From NCBI GenBank assembly GCA_007124475.1, contig SLFB01000055.1:1-29958 (forward strand): a stretch of DNA of 29,958 bases, given 5' to 3'. A program made the position numbers and the translations under genes. Positions 15,484 to 24,376 of this stretch are shown here, piece after piece. Source of the DNA: Vibrio sp. (lineage in GTDB: Bacteria > Pseudomonadota > Gammaproteobacteria > Enterobacterales > Vibrionaceae). The first letter of the stretch is position 1; each line of letters begins with the position of its first letter. Under the pieces are notes generated by a model, which saw only the letters and a program-made list of their open reading frames with translations, had not been told where the DNA came from and ran no database searches.

Positions 15484-16797
15484 TTAGCGAGCTGCGCGTT
15501 GTAATCCCGCATTGATATCGAGAATATCTTGCTCGCTTAGAGAACCAATGGCCTGGCTTAACTGTAAGCGATTTAAAATGTAGTCGTAACGTGCAGAAGA
15601 CAGATTACGGTTAGCATCATATAAGCGGCGAGTTGCGTCTAATACATCAACGATCGTTCGCGTCCCCACTTCAAAACCAGCTTCGGTTGCCTCTAAGGCA
15701 GAGCGAGCGGAAATGACCGCTTGTTGATAAGCGCGTAGCGCACCAATGGAGGCATTAATGTTGTTATTAAAAGCACGAACGTCTTTGATAACGCTACGGA
15801 AAGTGGCTTCTAGCTCTTGACTTGAAGCCACAAAAGCGTGCTCTGCTTGCTTGGTTAATGAGGTAATATTACCGCCAGTATACAGAGGAACATTGAGGTT
15901 TAAGCCAATGTTGAAATCATTAAAATCGCTACCATTAGCTTGATTATTACTGTTGGACTCGCGGCTATAATTATAACCACCATTTAAGGTAAATGACGGT
16001 AGGTGGCCAGAGCTGGCTAGCCTAATGTTTTCTTTGGCAATATCTTGAGCAATACGAGATGACAGCAACGATAAATTCTGCTGTTGCGCTCGCTCCATCA
16101 ATGCTTCAATCGATTCGTTTTTGGGGCTAGCTGAAAAACGTTGGGTATCTAACGTACTTAATTGTTTATGCCCTTGGCCTGTGATTTCACGTAACGACTC
16201 ATAACTATTGATTAAGGTGTTATCCGCTAAGATTTCACGGGCTAATACGCTGTCATATTGTGCTTGTGCGTCATGCACATCAGTAATGGCAGATAAACCC
16301 ACTTCAAAACGTTGCTTAGTTTGCTCTAACTGACGAGCAACGGCCGCTTTTTCCGCGCGCACAAACTCGAGGCTGTCTTGAGCACTGAGTACCTCAAAAT
16401 AAGCTTTTGCAACGCGCAGCATGAGACCTTGTTGCACCGCGGCGTATTGAGCGTCTGCTTGGCGAGCTTGTTTTTCTGCGCTATCGAGCGAAATCCAGCT
16501 CGAGCGGTTATACAGCTCTTGGCTCAATGTGACTCCTGCCGATAAGCGATCGCTATCTCGTCTGTCTTCATCACTACGAGTTAGATTGTAGCCAGCACTG
16601 AGATTGATTTGGGGTAACAAAACACTACGACGAGAGTTGATGACTTCAAACGCCGCTTCTCGGCGTGCGGCAGCACTAAGGAGCTGGGGATCGTTATCTT
16701 TAGCTTGTTGATAAATTTGTGCCAGATCATCTGCGCTTGCATTAAGACTCAAGCCACCGAGTGCGGCACTGATTAAAAAAGGAAGCAGTTTCTTCAT
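15484..16797 (-). CDS. tolC: Outer membrane efflux channel TolC
   Basis: Trimeric outer-membrane duct that serves multidrug efflux pumps and type I secretion. The 437-aa precursor has a signal peptide (residues 1-22, cleavage likely after NASA), followed by DDLAQIYQQAKDNDPQLL, the usual first helix. Two structural repeats of the outer-membrane efflux family can be seen, each a long helical pair: about 25-215 and 230-425, the second including NVPLYTGG. EVGTRTIVDVLDATRRLYDA is a highly conserved part of the second repeat. AGGA lies shortly before the ATG. It is divergent from nudF, as in E. coli. A TACACT element about 55 bp upstream may be its -10, but no clear -35 was found. Confidence 0.95.
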   Translation of the reverse strand: MKKLLPFLISAALGGLSLNASADDLAQIYQQAKDNDPQLLSAAARREAAFEVINSRRSVLLPQINLSAGYNLTRSDEDRRDSDRLSAGVTLSQELYNRSSWISLDSAEKQARQADAQYAAVQQGLMLRVAKAYFEVLSAQDSLEFVRAEKAAVARQLEQTKQRFEVGLSAITDVHDAQAQYDSVLAREILADNTLINSYESLREITGQGHKQLSTLDTQRFSASPKNESIEALMERAQQQNLSLLSSRIAQDIAKENIRLASSGHLPSFTLNGGYNYSRESNSNNQANGSDFNDFNIGLNLNVPLYTGGNITSLTKQAEHAFVASSQELEATFRSVIKDVRAFNNNINASIGALRAYQQAVISARSALEATEAGFEVGTRTIVDVLDATRRLYDANRNLSSARYDYILNRLQLSQAIGSLSEQDILDINAGLQRAAR

Positions 16798-17179
16798 TAG
16801 TCCTATTCCTGCCTAGTGATTAAGGGGCTACGTTGACAGAGTGTAACCCAAATTGTTGCTATTTCATGCAAAATATTATCCATTTTCTCATTTAGTTGTC
16901 CATTCGTATAGTATATTTGCTGTTCTTATTCGCTATGGTTGGCAACAAAAAAGATGAACCGCTATCCTTGTGGAGTGGTGATTATCTTGATGTTTGTTCC
17001 ATCGTACCCTGAGTGCTGGTTATTGCAGACGCTGATGGGGGCTTTATCGGTAACCAAAACGCATTTCTGGCTTCCTCTATTAAATAAAAATACAATTTTT
17101 GTACAAAAAATTGAATTTTCAGATTGGCACTGACAAACCATCATGAGTAAACTAATAAGTTAACTAAAAGGAATGGCCT
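16798..17179. other. 382-bp divergent intergenic region between tolC and nudF
   Basis: It should contain the promoters of both genes. Apart from an AT-rich palindrome at 17093-17113 and the AAAGGA ribosome site of nudF (about 17166-17171), I see nothing I can name. Short open frames on both strands here have no ribosome site and no recognisable protein. Confidence 0.6.
17093..17113. promoter_or_regulatory. AT-rich palindrome upstream of nudF
   Basis: CAATTTTT-GTAC-AAAAAATTG is an almost perfect inverted repeat around GTAC, off by one A. It lies 66 bp before the nudF start. It may be a transcription factor site, but no specific regulator matches what I know. Confidence 0.35.
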
Positions 17180-17809
17180 ATGCGATCCACTAAGCAAGAC
17201 AGCAAGCATTTTACCTCCGCTGATGTACGAATTGTTGCTAAAGAGACATTGTTTCAAGGCTTTTTTCGTCTTATTCGCTATCAATTCAAACATCGATTGT
17301 TTGCTGGTGGTTGGAGTGAAGTCATCGAGCGAGAAATGTTTGAGCGTGGTCATGCCGTTGCCCTGTTAGCTTATGATCCGCGGCAAGATCATGTGGTGAT
17401 GATCGAACAGATCCGCGTGGGAGCTTTAGAAGATCCTCAGCCTTGGCAACGAGAAATTATAGCAGGCATGATTGACGCTGGAGAGACTCCGCACAGCGTA
17501 GCAAAACGTGAAGCCTGGGAGGAAGCTGGTTTAACCATAGGTCGAATGGAAAAAATATGCAGTTATTATCCCTCTTCAGGGGGATGTTCCGAGAAATTAG
17601 AGGTCTATATTGGCGAAGTGGATGCCAGTCAGGCCGGTGGTATTCATGGCTTGGCCAGTGAGCATGAAGATATCAAAGTCCATGTGCTGAGTCGTCAGCA
17701 AGCGTATCAGTCGATCAAAAATGGCCAAATTGAGAATGGTGCGTCAATAATCGCACTACAATGGTTAGAGTTACATTATCGAGATTTGCAATCTCAATGG
17801 CGGAGTTAA
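17180..17809 (+). CDS. nudF: ADP-ribose diphosphatase (Nudix hydrolase)
   Basis: Splits ADP-ribose into AMP and ribose 5-phosphate. The 209-aa product matches E. coli NudF in length. The Nudix box is complete: Gly96-x5-Glu102-x7-Arg110-Glu111-A-W-Glu114-Glu115-x-Gly117, within GMIDAGETPHSV...REAWEEAG. Behind it, YYPSSGGCSEKLEVYIGEVD is the segment that marks ADP-ribose-specific members. AAAGGA precedes the start. It opens the nudF-yqiB-cpdA-yqiA-parE cluster, with yqiB only 6 nt further on, so cotranscription is likely. Confidence 0.95.
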   Translation: MRSTKQDSKHFTSADVRIVAKETLFQGFFRLIRYQFKHRLFAGGWSEVIEREMFERGHAVALLAYDPRQDHVVMIEQIRVGALEDPQPWQREIIAGMIDAGETPHSVAKREAWEEAGLTIGRMEKICSYYPSSGGCSEKLEVYIGEVDASQAGGIHGLASEHEDIKVHVLSRQQAYQSIKNGQIENGASIIALQWLELHYRDLQSQWRS

Positions 17810-17815
17810 AGGAAC

Positions 17816-18262
17816 ATGCACAGATCATTAGCCACTAAGCCGTATCACGTGGATCTTGCGGATCTGATGCGTACTTATGAGACCAATTATGCCAAATTAA
17901 ATGCGCTGCTACCTCGTAATGCGGTTGTGGGTCAGCAGCGTTGTTATCAAGCGGCAGATCTGATCTATCATTTGAAAGTGCTCGAAGTCACAAAGTACAC
18001 AACTTTGGTAGAAATTTGTCAAACGGATGATATTTCAACATTTTCATTGCCGGTAATGTCTGTCAGGCTATACCACGATGCACGGGTCGCTGAGGTCTGT
18101 GCCAGTGAAAGCATCTCTTATGTTGCCGCTCGCTATGATTATCCCAATCGTCATATGAGACAAAAGGATGAAAAAGCGCAACTTAACCGATTTTTAGGTG
18201 ATTGGCTGACTTTTTGTTTAAAGCAAGGTATTAGTCGCGAGCCGATTAGAATTAACTATTGA
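17816..18262 (+). CDS. yqiB: DUF1249 protein YqiB
   Basis: A 148-aa conserved soluble protein of unknown function. It is recognised by its position between nudF and cpdA, its length (about 140 aa in E. coli) and typical segments: DLMRTYETNYAKLNALLP near the N-terminus, the central TTLVEICQ, and VRLYHDARVAEVC. It ends in a basic region (RHMRQKDEKAQLNRFLGDWL). There is no membrane segment or signal peptide. AAAGGA lies 4-5 nt before the ATG. The strong linkage to nudF and cpdA suggests a link to nucleotide-signal turnover, but this is inference from neighbourhood only. Confidence 0.9.
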   Translation: MHRSLATKPYHVDLADLMRTYETNYAKLNALLPRNAVVGQQRCYQAADLIYHLKVLEVTKYTTLVEICQTDDISTFSLPVMSVRLYHDARVAEVCASESISYVAARYDYPNRHMRQKDEKAQLNRFLGDWLTFCLKQGISREPIRINY

Positions 18263-18281
18263 TTATATTAGGGTTATCACA

Positions 18282-19103
18282 TTGAATGTATCACCCAGTT
18301 TAGAATCATCAGACACCATTAGGCTTGTCCAAATCACGGACACGCATCTGTTTGCAGCTGATGATGGTTGTTTATTAAGTGTCAATACAGCAGACAGTTT
18401 TCAAGCCATTGTGCAAGCTATCCTTGCGCAACAGGTTGCCTTTGATGCCATTTTAGCCACTGGCGATATTTCACAAGATCATAGCGCGCAATCTTATCAA
18501 CGCTTCGCCGCGCAAGTGGCTCATTTAGAAAAACTTTGCTTTTGGTTACCTGGTAATCATGACTATAAGCCGAATATGGGTAATGTGATGTCGTCACCAC
18601 AGTTACATGCCCCTGAGCATGTCTTATTGGGGCAACATTGGCAAATGATCTTACTTGATTCCCAAGTGGTTGGCGTACCTCATGGCCGTTTGAGTGATTA
18701 CCAGCTGAATTTGTTGGATGAAAAACTGGCTCAGTATCCTGAGCGTTATGCGCTGATTTTATTACATCATCATCCTTTATTAGTCGGTAGCGCTTGGCTT
18801 GACCAGCATAGTTTAAAAGACAGCGAGGCGTTTTGGACCGTGATTGAAAAACATCGCAACGCGCGAGCAGTGTTATGTGGTCATGTTCACCAAGATATGC
18901 AACGTGAGCATCAAGGTGTCACTGTGATGGCAAGTCCTTCAACCTGTGTGCAATTTAAACCAAACAGTGATGATTTTGCCCTTGACCAACGCTCTCCGGG
19001 CTGGCGTGAATTAGAGTTGTATCCAGACGGACAAGTGAAAACAAAGGTGCAGCGTTTAGCGCGTGGTGCTTTTTTACCTGACTTTACTTCCAACGGATAT
19101 TGA
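18282..19103 (+). CDS. cpdA: 3',5'-cyclic AMP phosphodiesterase CpdA
   Basis: Class III phosphodiesterase that lowers cAMP and so affects CRP-controlled genes. The 273-aa product has the complete calcineurin-like metallophosphoesterase series: Asp20-x-His22 (ITDTHLF), GDISQD with Asp62, GNHD with Asn92 and His93, LLHHHPL, and CGHVHQD, ligands for two metal ions. The start is TTG at 18282 with a weak AGGG about 9 nt upstream; no in-frame ATG precedes the first metal motif, so TTG is the best choice. The gap to yqiB is 19 bp. yqiA begins 1-4 nt behind the stop codon. Confidence 0.94.
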   Translation: MNVSPSLESSDTIRLVQITDTHLFAADDGCLLSVNTADSFQAIVQAILAQQVAFDAILATGDISQDHSAQSYQRFAAQVAHLEKLCFWLPGNHDYKPNMGNVMSSPQLHAPEHVLLGQHWQMILLDSQVVGVPHGRLSDYQLNLLDEKLAQYPERYALILLHHHPLLVGSAWLDQHSLKDSEAFWTVIEKHRNARAVLCGHVHQDMQREHQGVTVMASPSTCVQFKPNSDDFALDQRSPGWRELELYPDGQVKTKVQRLARGAFLPDFTSNGY

Positions 19104-19104
19104 C

Positions 19105-19692
19105 ATGATGACGCAATCACCATTATTGCTTTATATACATGGCTTTAATAGCTCACCACTTTCGCAAAAAGCGCAATTAATGGCGCAATATTGCGCCCAA
19201 TATCGACCAGATATTAAGTGTCTCGCTCCGCAGTTAGCCCCTTTTCCGCAACAAGCGGCGTTGCAGTTGACACAGTTAATTGAACAGTATCAAGCGAACC
19301 ATCAGATTGGCTTAGTAGGCAGCTCGTTAGGGGGCTATTTGGCAACTTGGCTTAATGCCGAATTTGCCTTGCCAGCGGTACTGATTAATCCGGCGGTCAA
19401 ACCTTACGATTTGTTAAGCGATTATCTCGGTGAGCAGCAAAATCCTTATACGGGTGAGCGCTATATTCTCACCACTGATCATATTGACGAATTAAAGGCA
19501 TTAGAAGTGGTTAAGCTGGCTGATCCAAAGGCTTTTTGGCTATTACAGCAAACCGATGATGAAATACTCGATTATCGTCAGGCCGTGACTAAGTACCGAG
19601 ACTCTAAACAGACAGTAGAGCCAGGTGGCGATCATAGTTTTGTTGGTTTTGAACGCTATTGCGCTGATATTATCCGCTTTTTACAGCTTTAA
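19105..19692 (+). CDS. yqiA: YqiA-type alpha/beta-hydrolase (esterase)
   Basis: Small esterase of the alpha/beta-hydrolase fold; E. coli YqiA acts on acyl-CoA and model esters in vitro, and its natural substrate is not known. The 195-aa product shows LLYIHGFNSSPLS near the N-terminus (oxyanion region), the nucleophile elbow GSSLGGY with Ser73 (counted from the second ATG), a likely acid in LLQQTDDEILDY, and the catalytic His in PGGDHSF. Two adjacent ATGs, 19105 and 19108, are equally possible. An earlier in-frame ATG would place 14 unlikely residues inside cpdA. Start is 1-4 nt behind the cpdA stop, so translation is probably coupled. Confidence 0.93.
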   Translation: MMTQSPLLLYIHGFNSSPLSQKAQLMAQYCAQYRPDIKCLAPQLAPFPQQAALQLTQLIEQYQANHQIGLVGSSLGGYLATWLNAEFALPAVLINPAVKPYDLLSDYLGEQQNPYTGERYILTTDHIDELKALEVVKLADPKAFWLLQQTDDEILDYRQAVTKYRDSKQTVEPGGDHSFVGFERYCADIIRFLQL

Positions 19693-19798
19693 CGGAGCCG
19701 TTTGTGTAAAGAGTAAGGATAATTTGTGATCAGGCTTTCGGATCTAACTTGACATCAATCGACCTCTTCCAGAGTATGTCCCTTTATAGTTTTTACCT

Positions 19799-19864
19799 TG
19801 ATTGACGGTGTTTTATTGCCAATTTGGCTTTTTAGCGGATAGTTCAAGCGTAAACCATCAATCA
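19799..19864. promoter_or_regulatory. Inverted repeat in the parE upstream region
   Basis: TGATTGACGGT (19799-19809) and ACCATCAATCA (19854-19864) are complementary at 10 of 11 positions, 44 bp apart. Between them lies a short palindrome GCCAATTTGGC (19818-19828) followed by TTTTT. The block ends 45 bp before the parE start. It could be a leader RNA fold or paired binding sites. Confidence 0.4.
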
Positions 19865-19908
19865 GTAGTAAAGTTACCAATCATTTATTGATAAAAGCAT
19901 TCCGTATT

Positions 19909-21789
19909 ATGACCGAACAATATAATGCTGGAGCCATTGAGGTTCTTAATGGCTTAGAACCAGTACGTCGCCGTCCCGGGATGTATACCGACACCACGCG
20001 TCCCAATCATCTTGGGCAAGAAGTCATCGACAACAGTGTTGATGAAGCGTTGGCCGGATACGCCACTAAGGTTCAGGTGATCCTTCATGCAGATCAATCA
20101 TTGCAAGTGATTGATGATGGCCGAGGTATGCCCATTGATATTCACCCTGAAGAGCAAGTATCAGGGGTTGAATTGATTTTGTGTAAATTACACGCAGGCG
20201 GTAAATTTTCTAATAAGAATTACCAATTCTCAGGTGGTTTACACGGGGTTGGTATTTCAGTGGTTAATGCTTTGTCTAAGCGAGTTGAAGTCACTGTGCG
20301 TCGCGATGGTCAGGTGTATGAGATAGCTTTTGAGCATGGTAATAAAGTCTCCGATTTAACCGTTACAGGCACCTGTGGCAGGCGTAATCGTGGCACTTCA
20401 GTACATTTTTGGCCGGATGCAAGCTATTTTGATTCGGGCAATTTTTCTGTTTCCCGTTTAGTGAATAATTTGCGAGCGAAAGCGGTTTTGTGTCCAGGGT
20501 TAGAAATTACCTTCACGGATAAAGTGAACAATAATGACTATCGCTGGTTTTACGAAGATGGCCTAAAAGACTATCTTGCTGAAGGCGTGAAAGGTTTTCC
20601 ACTGTTACCGGAAGAGCCTTTCACCGGTGAGCTTAAAACCGAAACGGAAGCAGCAACTTGGGCGGTGATCTGGCTACCTGAAGGGGGCGATCTGATCACT
20701 GAGAGTTATGTTAACTTAATCCCAACCCCACAAGGGGGGACTCATGTTAATGGTTTACGTCAAGGCTTGCTTGATGCGATGCGTGAGTTCTGTGAGTTTC
20801 GTAATTTATTACCACGTGGAGTGAAGCTCACGGGGGAAGATGTCTTTGATCGCTGCGCTTATGTGTTATCAACTAAAATGCAAGATCCACAATTTGCTGG
20901 CCAAACCAAAGAACGTCTGTCTTCTCGGCAAACCGCCTCATTTGTTGCCAATGTGGTGAAAGACGCCTTTAGCCTGTGGTTGAATGAAAAGCCACAACTC
21001 GCGGAATTACTCGCTGAGGTGTGCATTAATAACGCTCATCGCCGGATGCGCGCTAGTAAGAAAGTGGTGCGCAAAAAAATTGCTACTGGTCCAGCGCTGC
21101 CAGGTAAACTAACCGACTGTACTCAGCAAGATTTGAGTCGCACAGAATTATTCCTAGTTGAGGGTGACTCGGCAGGAGGCAGTGCCAAACAGGCCAGAAA
21201 TCGTGAATTTCAAGCAATTATGCCGCTGCGTGGTAAGATTTTAAATACTTGGGAAGTATCGGCAGATCAAGTGTTAGGCTCGCAAGAAGTGCATGATATT
21301 TCTGTCGCCTTAGGGATTGATCCTGACAATGATAACCTGGATGGTCTGCGTTATGGCAAAATCTGTATCTTGGCTGATGCGGATTCCGATGGCTTACACA
21401 TTGCCACTTTGTTATGCGCTTTATTTACCCGTCATTTTCGCGCCTTAGTGCGTGCGGGTCACGTGTATGTTGCTATGCCTCCTCTGTATCGTATCGATTG
21501 TGGTAAAGAAGTGCACTACGCGCTTGATGATGATGAAAAGCAGGCGATCGTGGAGCGATTGAGCAGTAAAAAAGCCAAGATCAATGTGCAACGCTTTAAA
21601 GGTCTGGGTGAAATGAATCCATTGCAATTGCGTGAAACCACCATGGATCCGAATACTCGCCGTCTCGTACAGCTCACGATAGATGATGAACAGGAAACCG
21701 ATGAAATGATGGACATGTTGCTCGGTAAGAAGCGTGCTGATGATCGACGTAGTTGGTTGCAGCGTAACGGCGATATGGCAGAGGTATAA
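19909..21789 (+). CDS. parE: DNA topoisomerase IV subunit B
   Basis: ATPase subunit of topoisomerase IV, which separates daughter chromosomes. The 626-aa product is nearly collinear with E. coli ParE (630 aa). It has the GHKL ATPase site (VIDNSVDEALAG, VIDDGRGMP, GGLHGVGISVVNALS), the transducer region with QGGTHVNGLRQGL, and the TOPRIM domain with the catalytic Glu in LFLVEGDSAGGSA and DADSDGLHI for metal binding. The in-frame TTG seven codons earlier is rejected because MTEQYNAGAIEVLNGLEPVR is the family N-terminus. There are 216 bp to yqiA, and parC starts 3 nt behind the stop codon. Confidence 0.98.
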   Translation: MTEQYNAGAIEVLNGLEPVRRRPGMYTDTTRPNHLGQEVIDNSVDEALAGYATKVQVILHADQSLQVIDDGRGMPIDIHPEEQVSGVELILCKLHAGGKFSNKNYQFSGGLHGVGISVVNALSKRVEVTVRRDGQVYEIAFEHGNKVSDLTVTGTCGRRNRGTSVHFWPDASYFDSGNFSVSRLVNNLRAKAVLCPGLEITFTDKVNNNDYRWFYEDGLKDYLAEGVKGFPLLPEEPFTGELKTETEAATWAVIWLPEGGDLITESYVNLIPTPQGGTHVNGLRQGLLDAMREFCEFRNLLPRGVKLTGEDVFDRCAYVLSTKMQDPQFAGQTKERLSSRQTASFVANVVKDAFSLWLNEKPQLAELLAEVCINNAHRRMRASKKVVRKKIATGPALPGKLTDCTQQDLSRTELFLVEGDSAGGSAKQARNREFQAIMPLRGKILNTWEVSADQVLGSQEVHDISVALGIDPDNDNLDGLRYGKICILADADSDGLHIATLLCALFTRHFRALVRAGHVYVAMPPLYRIDCGKEVHYALDDDEKQAIVERLSSKKAKINVQRFKGLGEMNPLQLRETTMDPNTRRLVQLTIDDEQETDEMMDMLLGKKRADDRRSWLQRNGDMAEV

Positions 21790-21792
21790 TAA

Positions 21793-24066
21793 ATGTCGAC
21801 GGAAATCAGTTTTGATGGCGTAGAGCAACTTCCACTGCGTAAGTTCACCGAAGATGCTTATCTCAATTATTCTATGTATGTGATCATGGATCGCGCTTTG
21901 CCTTATATTGGCGATGGTTTAAAGCCAGTGCAGCGACGCATTATCTATGCTATGTCAGAGTTAGGGCTTTCGGCAGCGGCTAAGTACAAAAAGTCAGCGC
22001 GAACCGTGGGTGATGTATTGGGTAAGTATCACCCTCATGGCGACTCGGCATGCTATGAAGCCATGGTATTAATGGCACAACCTTTCTCTTACCGTTATCC
22101 ATTAGTGGATGGCCAAGGTAACTGGGGGGCTCCTGACGATCCTAAATCTTTCGCCGCCATGCGTTATACCGAAGCCAAATTGTCCAAGTTTGCTGAAGTA
22201 TTATTGGGTGAGTTAGGGCAAGGGACGGTCGATTGGCAGCCTAACTTTGATGGCACCATGCAAGAGCCGAAGATGTTACCCGCTCGTCTCCCGCATATTT
22301 TACTTAATGGTGTAACGGGAATTGCCGTGGGGATGGCAACGGACATTCCACCACATAACGTCCGTGAGGTGGTAGAAGCCACCATACATTTGATTGATCA
22401 CCCAGCAGCCTCCCTGCCAGATCTGATGTCTTACGTTAAGGGGCCTGATTACCCAACCGCAGCCGAGATCATCTCTGCTCCATCGGATGTGCAGAAAATT
22501 TATCAAACTGGACGTGGCAGTTTGAAAATGCGTGCCGTTTGGCATAAAGAAGGCGCTGATATCGTTATCTCGGCATTACCGCATCAAGTATCAGGGGCAA
22601 AACTATTGGAGCAGATTGCCGCGCAAATGCGCGCCAAGAAACTGCCGATGGTGGAAGATTTACGAGATGAATCTGATCATGATAACCCCACTCGGATTGT
22701 AATTGTGCCACGCTCGAATCGCGTCGATTGTGATACGTTAATGAATCATTTGTTTGCCTCTACGGATCTTGAAAAAAGTTTCCGGGTAAACTTGAACATG
22801 ATTGGGCTTAATAATCGTCCTGAAGTGAAAGGGCTAGTGCAAATCCTTAGTGAGTGGATTACCTTCCGTCGGGAAACGGTGCGCGCTCGTTTGCAATATC
22901 GTCTTGATAAAGTACTGGCACGCTTACATATCCTACAGGGCTTGTTGATTGCTTATCTTAATATCGATGAAGTGATTGAGATTATTCGCCAAGAAGATGA
23001 GCCTAAAGCGGTACTGATTGAGCGTTTTGGTTTGAGTGATATTCAAGCCGATGCGATTTTAGACACTAAATTGCGTCATTTAGCCAAGCTTGAAGAGATG
23101 AAAATTCGCGGCGAGCAAGAGGCACTAGAGAAAGAGCGGGCTAAATTAGAAGAGTTGTTAGCCTCTGAGCGTCGCCTGAACACCTTGTTAAAGAAAGAGC
23201 TCAAAGCCGATGCTGATAAATACGGCGATGATCGCCGCTCACCGATTGTCGAGCGAGCTGAAGCTAAGGCATTAACCGAGCGCGATCTGATGCCGAATGA
23301 ACCGATCACGGTCGTCTTGTCTGAAAAAGGCTGGATTCGCCACGCTAAAGGGCACGAGGTGGATTGCCATGGACTTAATTACAAAGCCGGTGATAATTAT
23401 TTAGCCCATGCCTGTGGTAAGAGCAATCAGCAAGTCGCTTTCTTGGGGAGTGATGGACGAAGCTACTCTTTAGAAGCGCATACCTTACCTTCTGCTCGTG
23501 GGCAAGGTGAGCCGATAACCGGGCGTTTGAATATCACAGCCGGTAGTTCAATTCGTCAGGTATTAATGGGTGAAGATGAACAATTATGGCTAGTGGGCTC
23601 TGATGCTGGTTATGGCTTCGTGTGCAAAGGAACTGATTTTCTGTCGAAAAATCGCAGTGGTAAGGCATTGGTTAATTTGCCCGCGGGGGCTGAGTTATTA
23701 GCCCCTCAAGCGGTGAATAATCTCGACAGTGATCAGATTTTAGCCATCACTAACCAAGGTCGGATGTTGCTCTTCCCAATCAAAGATTTACCGCAATTAA
23801 CTAAGGGTAAAGGCAACAAGATCATCAATATCCCCAGTGCGAAAGCCAAAGCCCGTGAGGAGTTTGTGTGTCACTTGCTGGCCATTCCAGCGAATGCAGG
23901 GATTATTCTTTACGCTGGAAAACGCAAACTAGGCCTTAAAGCGGAGGATCTAGCGAATTTCCGTGGTGAGCGAGGTCGCCGTGGTGGTCTACTGCCAAGA
24001 GGGTTACAACGGGTTAGCGAGATAGAGATTGTCGCTGATGCTGATGAATCGTTAGCCGCTGAATAA
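21793..24066 (+). CDS. parC: DNA topoisomerase IV subunit A
   Basis: DNA cleavage and rejoining subunit, working with ParE as a 2+2 tetramer. The 757-aa product has the winged-helix/tower core with the catalytic Tyr125 in AAMRYTE and a C-terminal pinwheel domain (from about residue 490) with GxxRG-like elements such as ITNQGRMLLFPI. The quinolone-resistance region reads KYHPHGDSACYEAMV with Ser85 and Glu89, the quinolone-sensitive form. It is separated from parE by 3 nt, so the two subunits are very likely translated from one message. It ends at a bidirectional terminator facing yacG. Confidence 0.98.
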   Translation: MSTEISFDGVEQLPLRKFTEDAYLNYSMYVIMDRALPYIGDGLKPVQRRIIYAMSELGLSAAAKYKKSARTVGDVLGKYHPHGDSACYEAMVLMAQPFSYRYPLVDGQGNWGAPDDPKSFAAMRYTEAKLSKFAEVLLGELGQGTVDWQPNFDGTMQEPKMLPARLPHILLNGVTGIAVGMATDIPPHNVREVVEATIHLIDHPAASLPDLMSYVKGPDYPTAAEIISAPSDVQKIYQTGRGSLKMRAVWHKEGADIVISALPHQVSGAKLLEQIAAQMRAKKLPMVEDLRDESDHDNPTRIVIVPRSNRVDCDTLMNHLFASTDLEKSFRVNLNMIGLNNRPEVKGLVQILSEWITFRRETVRARLQYRLDKVLARLHILQGLLIAYLNIDEVIEIIRQEDEPKAVLIERFGLSDIQADAILDTKLRHLAKLEEMKIRGEQEALEKERAKLEELLASERRLNTLLKKELKADADKYGDDRRSPIVERAEAKALTERDLMPNEPITVVLSEKGWIRHAKGHEVDCHGLNYKAGDNYLAHACGKSNQQVAFLGSDGRSYSLEAHTLPSARGQGEPITGRLNITAGSSIRQVLMGEDEQLWLVGSDAGYGFVCKGTDFLSKNRSGKALVNLPAGAELLAPQAVNNLDSDQILAITNQGRMLLFPIKDLPQLTKGKGNKIINIPSAKAKAREEFVCHLLAIPANAGIILYAGKRKLGLKAEDLANFRGERGRRGGLLPRGLQRVSEIEIVADADESLAAE

Positions 24067-24088
24067 ATGCCCTAACTGAGCTAAAATT

Positions 24089-24118
24089 AACCAACCCCAG
24101 TCAATGCTGGGGTTGGTT
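24089..24118. terminator. Bidirectional terminator between parC and yacG
   Basis: A perfect 12-bp stem, AACCAACCCCAG paired with CTGGGGTTGGTT, has loop TCAATG. On the reverse strand it is followed by AATTTTAG, so it should serve yacG well. For parC it ends in GGTTATAAGG, a weaker T-tract. Confidence 0.9.
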
Positions 24119-24138
24119 ATAAGGCATTGTTTGGGTGA

Positions 24139-24333
24139 TTAAGGCTCTTCAGACCAAGCGTCACTATCTGACATATCTGGCGCGCCAGGAATGGCGTTTT
24201 CTTCATCTGCCCAAGTGCCAAAATCTATCATTTGACATTGCTTACTACAGAAAGGGCGATAAGGGCTTAGCTCATTCCAGGCTACATCATCACCACATTG
24301 AGGGCATTTTACCACGGTGATTTTCTTTGACAT
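24139..24333 (-). CDS. yacG: DNA gyrase inhibitor / zinc-binding protein YacG
   Basis: A 64-aa protein that in E. coli binds GyrB and inhibits gyrase. It is a four-cysteine zinc finger: Cys10 and Cys13 in KCPQC, Cys29 and Cys33 in FCSKQC, followed by the conserved IDFGTWADEENAIPG and an acidic tail. The open frame extends 41 codons further upstream, overlapping zapD, but the ATG at 24333 is preceded by AAGGATAATCTC and gives the family N-terminus MSKKITVVKCPQC. Last gene of the pil-coaE-zapD-yacG run; 43 bp behind zapD. Confidence 0.94.
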   Translation of the reverse strand: MSKKITVVKCPQCGDDVAWNELSPYRPFCSKQCQMIDFGTWADEENAIPGAPDMSDSDAWSEEP

Positions 24334-24376
24334 GAGATTATCCTTGCAAGTGTAACTAAAACGGTAGGATACGGAT

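Noticed and set aside
16939..17144. Short frames on both strands between tolC and nudF (64 and 60 codons)
   Set aside because: They overlap each other on opposite strands, have no ribosome site and no recognisable protein. They are more likely regulatory DNA than genes.
19748..19780. Sigma-70 promoter with TTGACA before parE
   Set aside because: TTGACA at 19749-19754 is perfect, but no acceptable -10 lies 16-18 bp downstream; the nearest TATGTC is at 20 bp.
21445..21828. Open frame of 127 codons on the reverse strand over the parE end and parC start
   Set aside because: It is fully antisense to two certain genes, has no recognisable domain and no ribosome site; a second overlapping antisense frame (21516-21848) shows that the region simply lacks reverse-strand stops.
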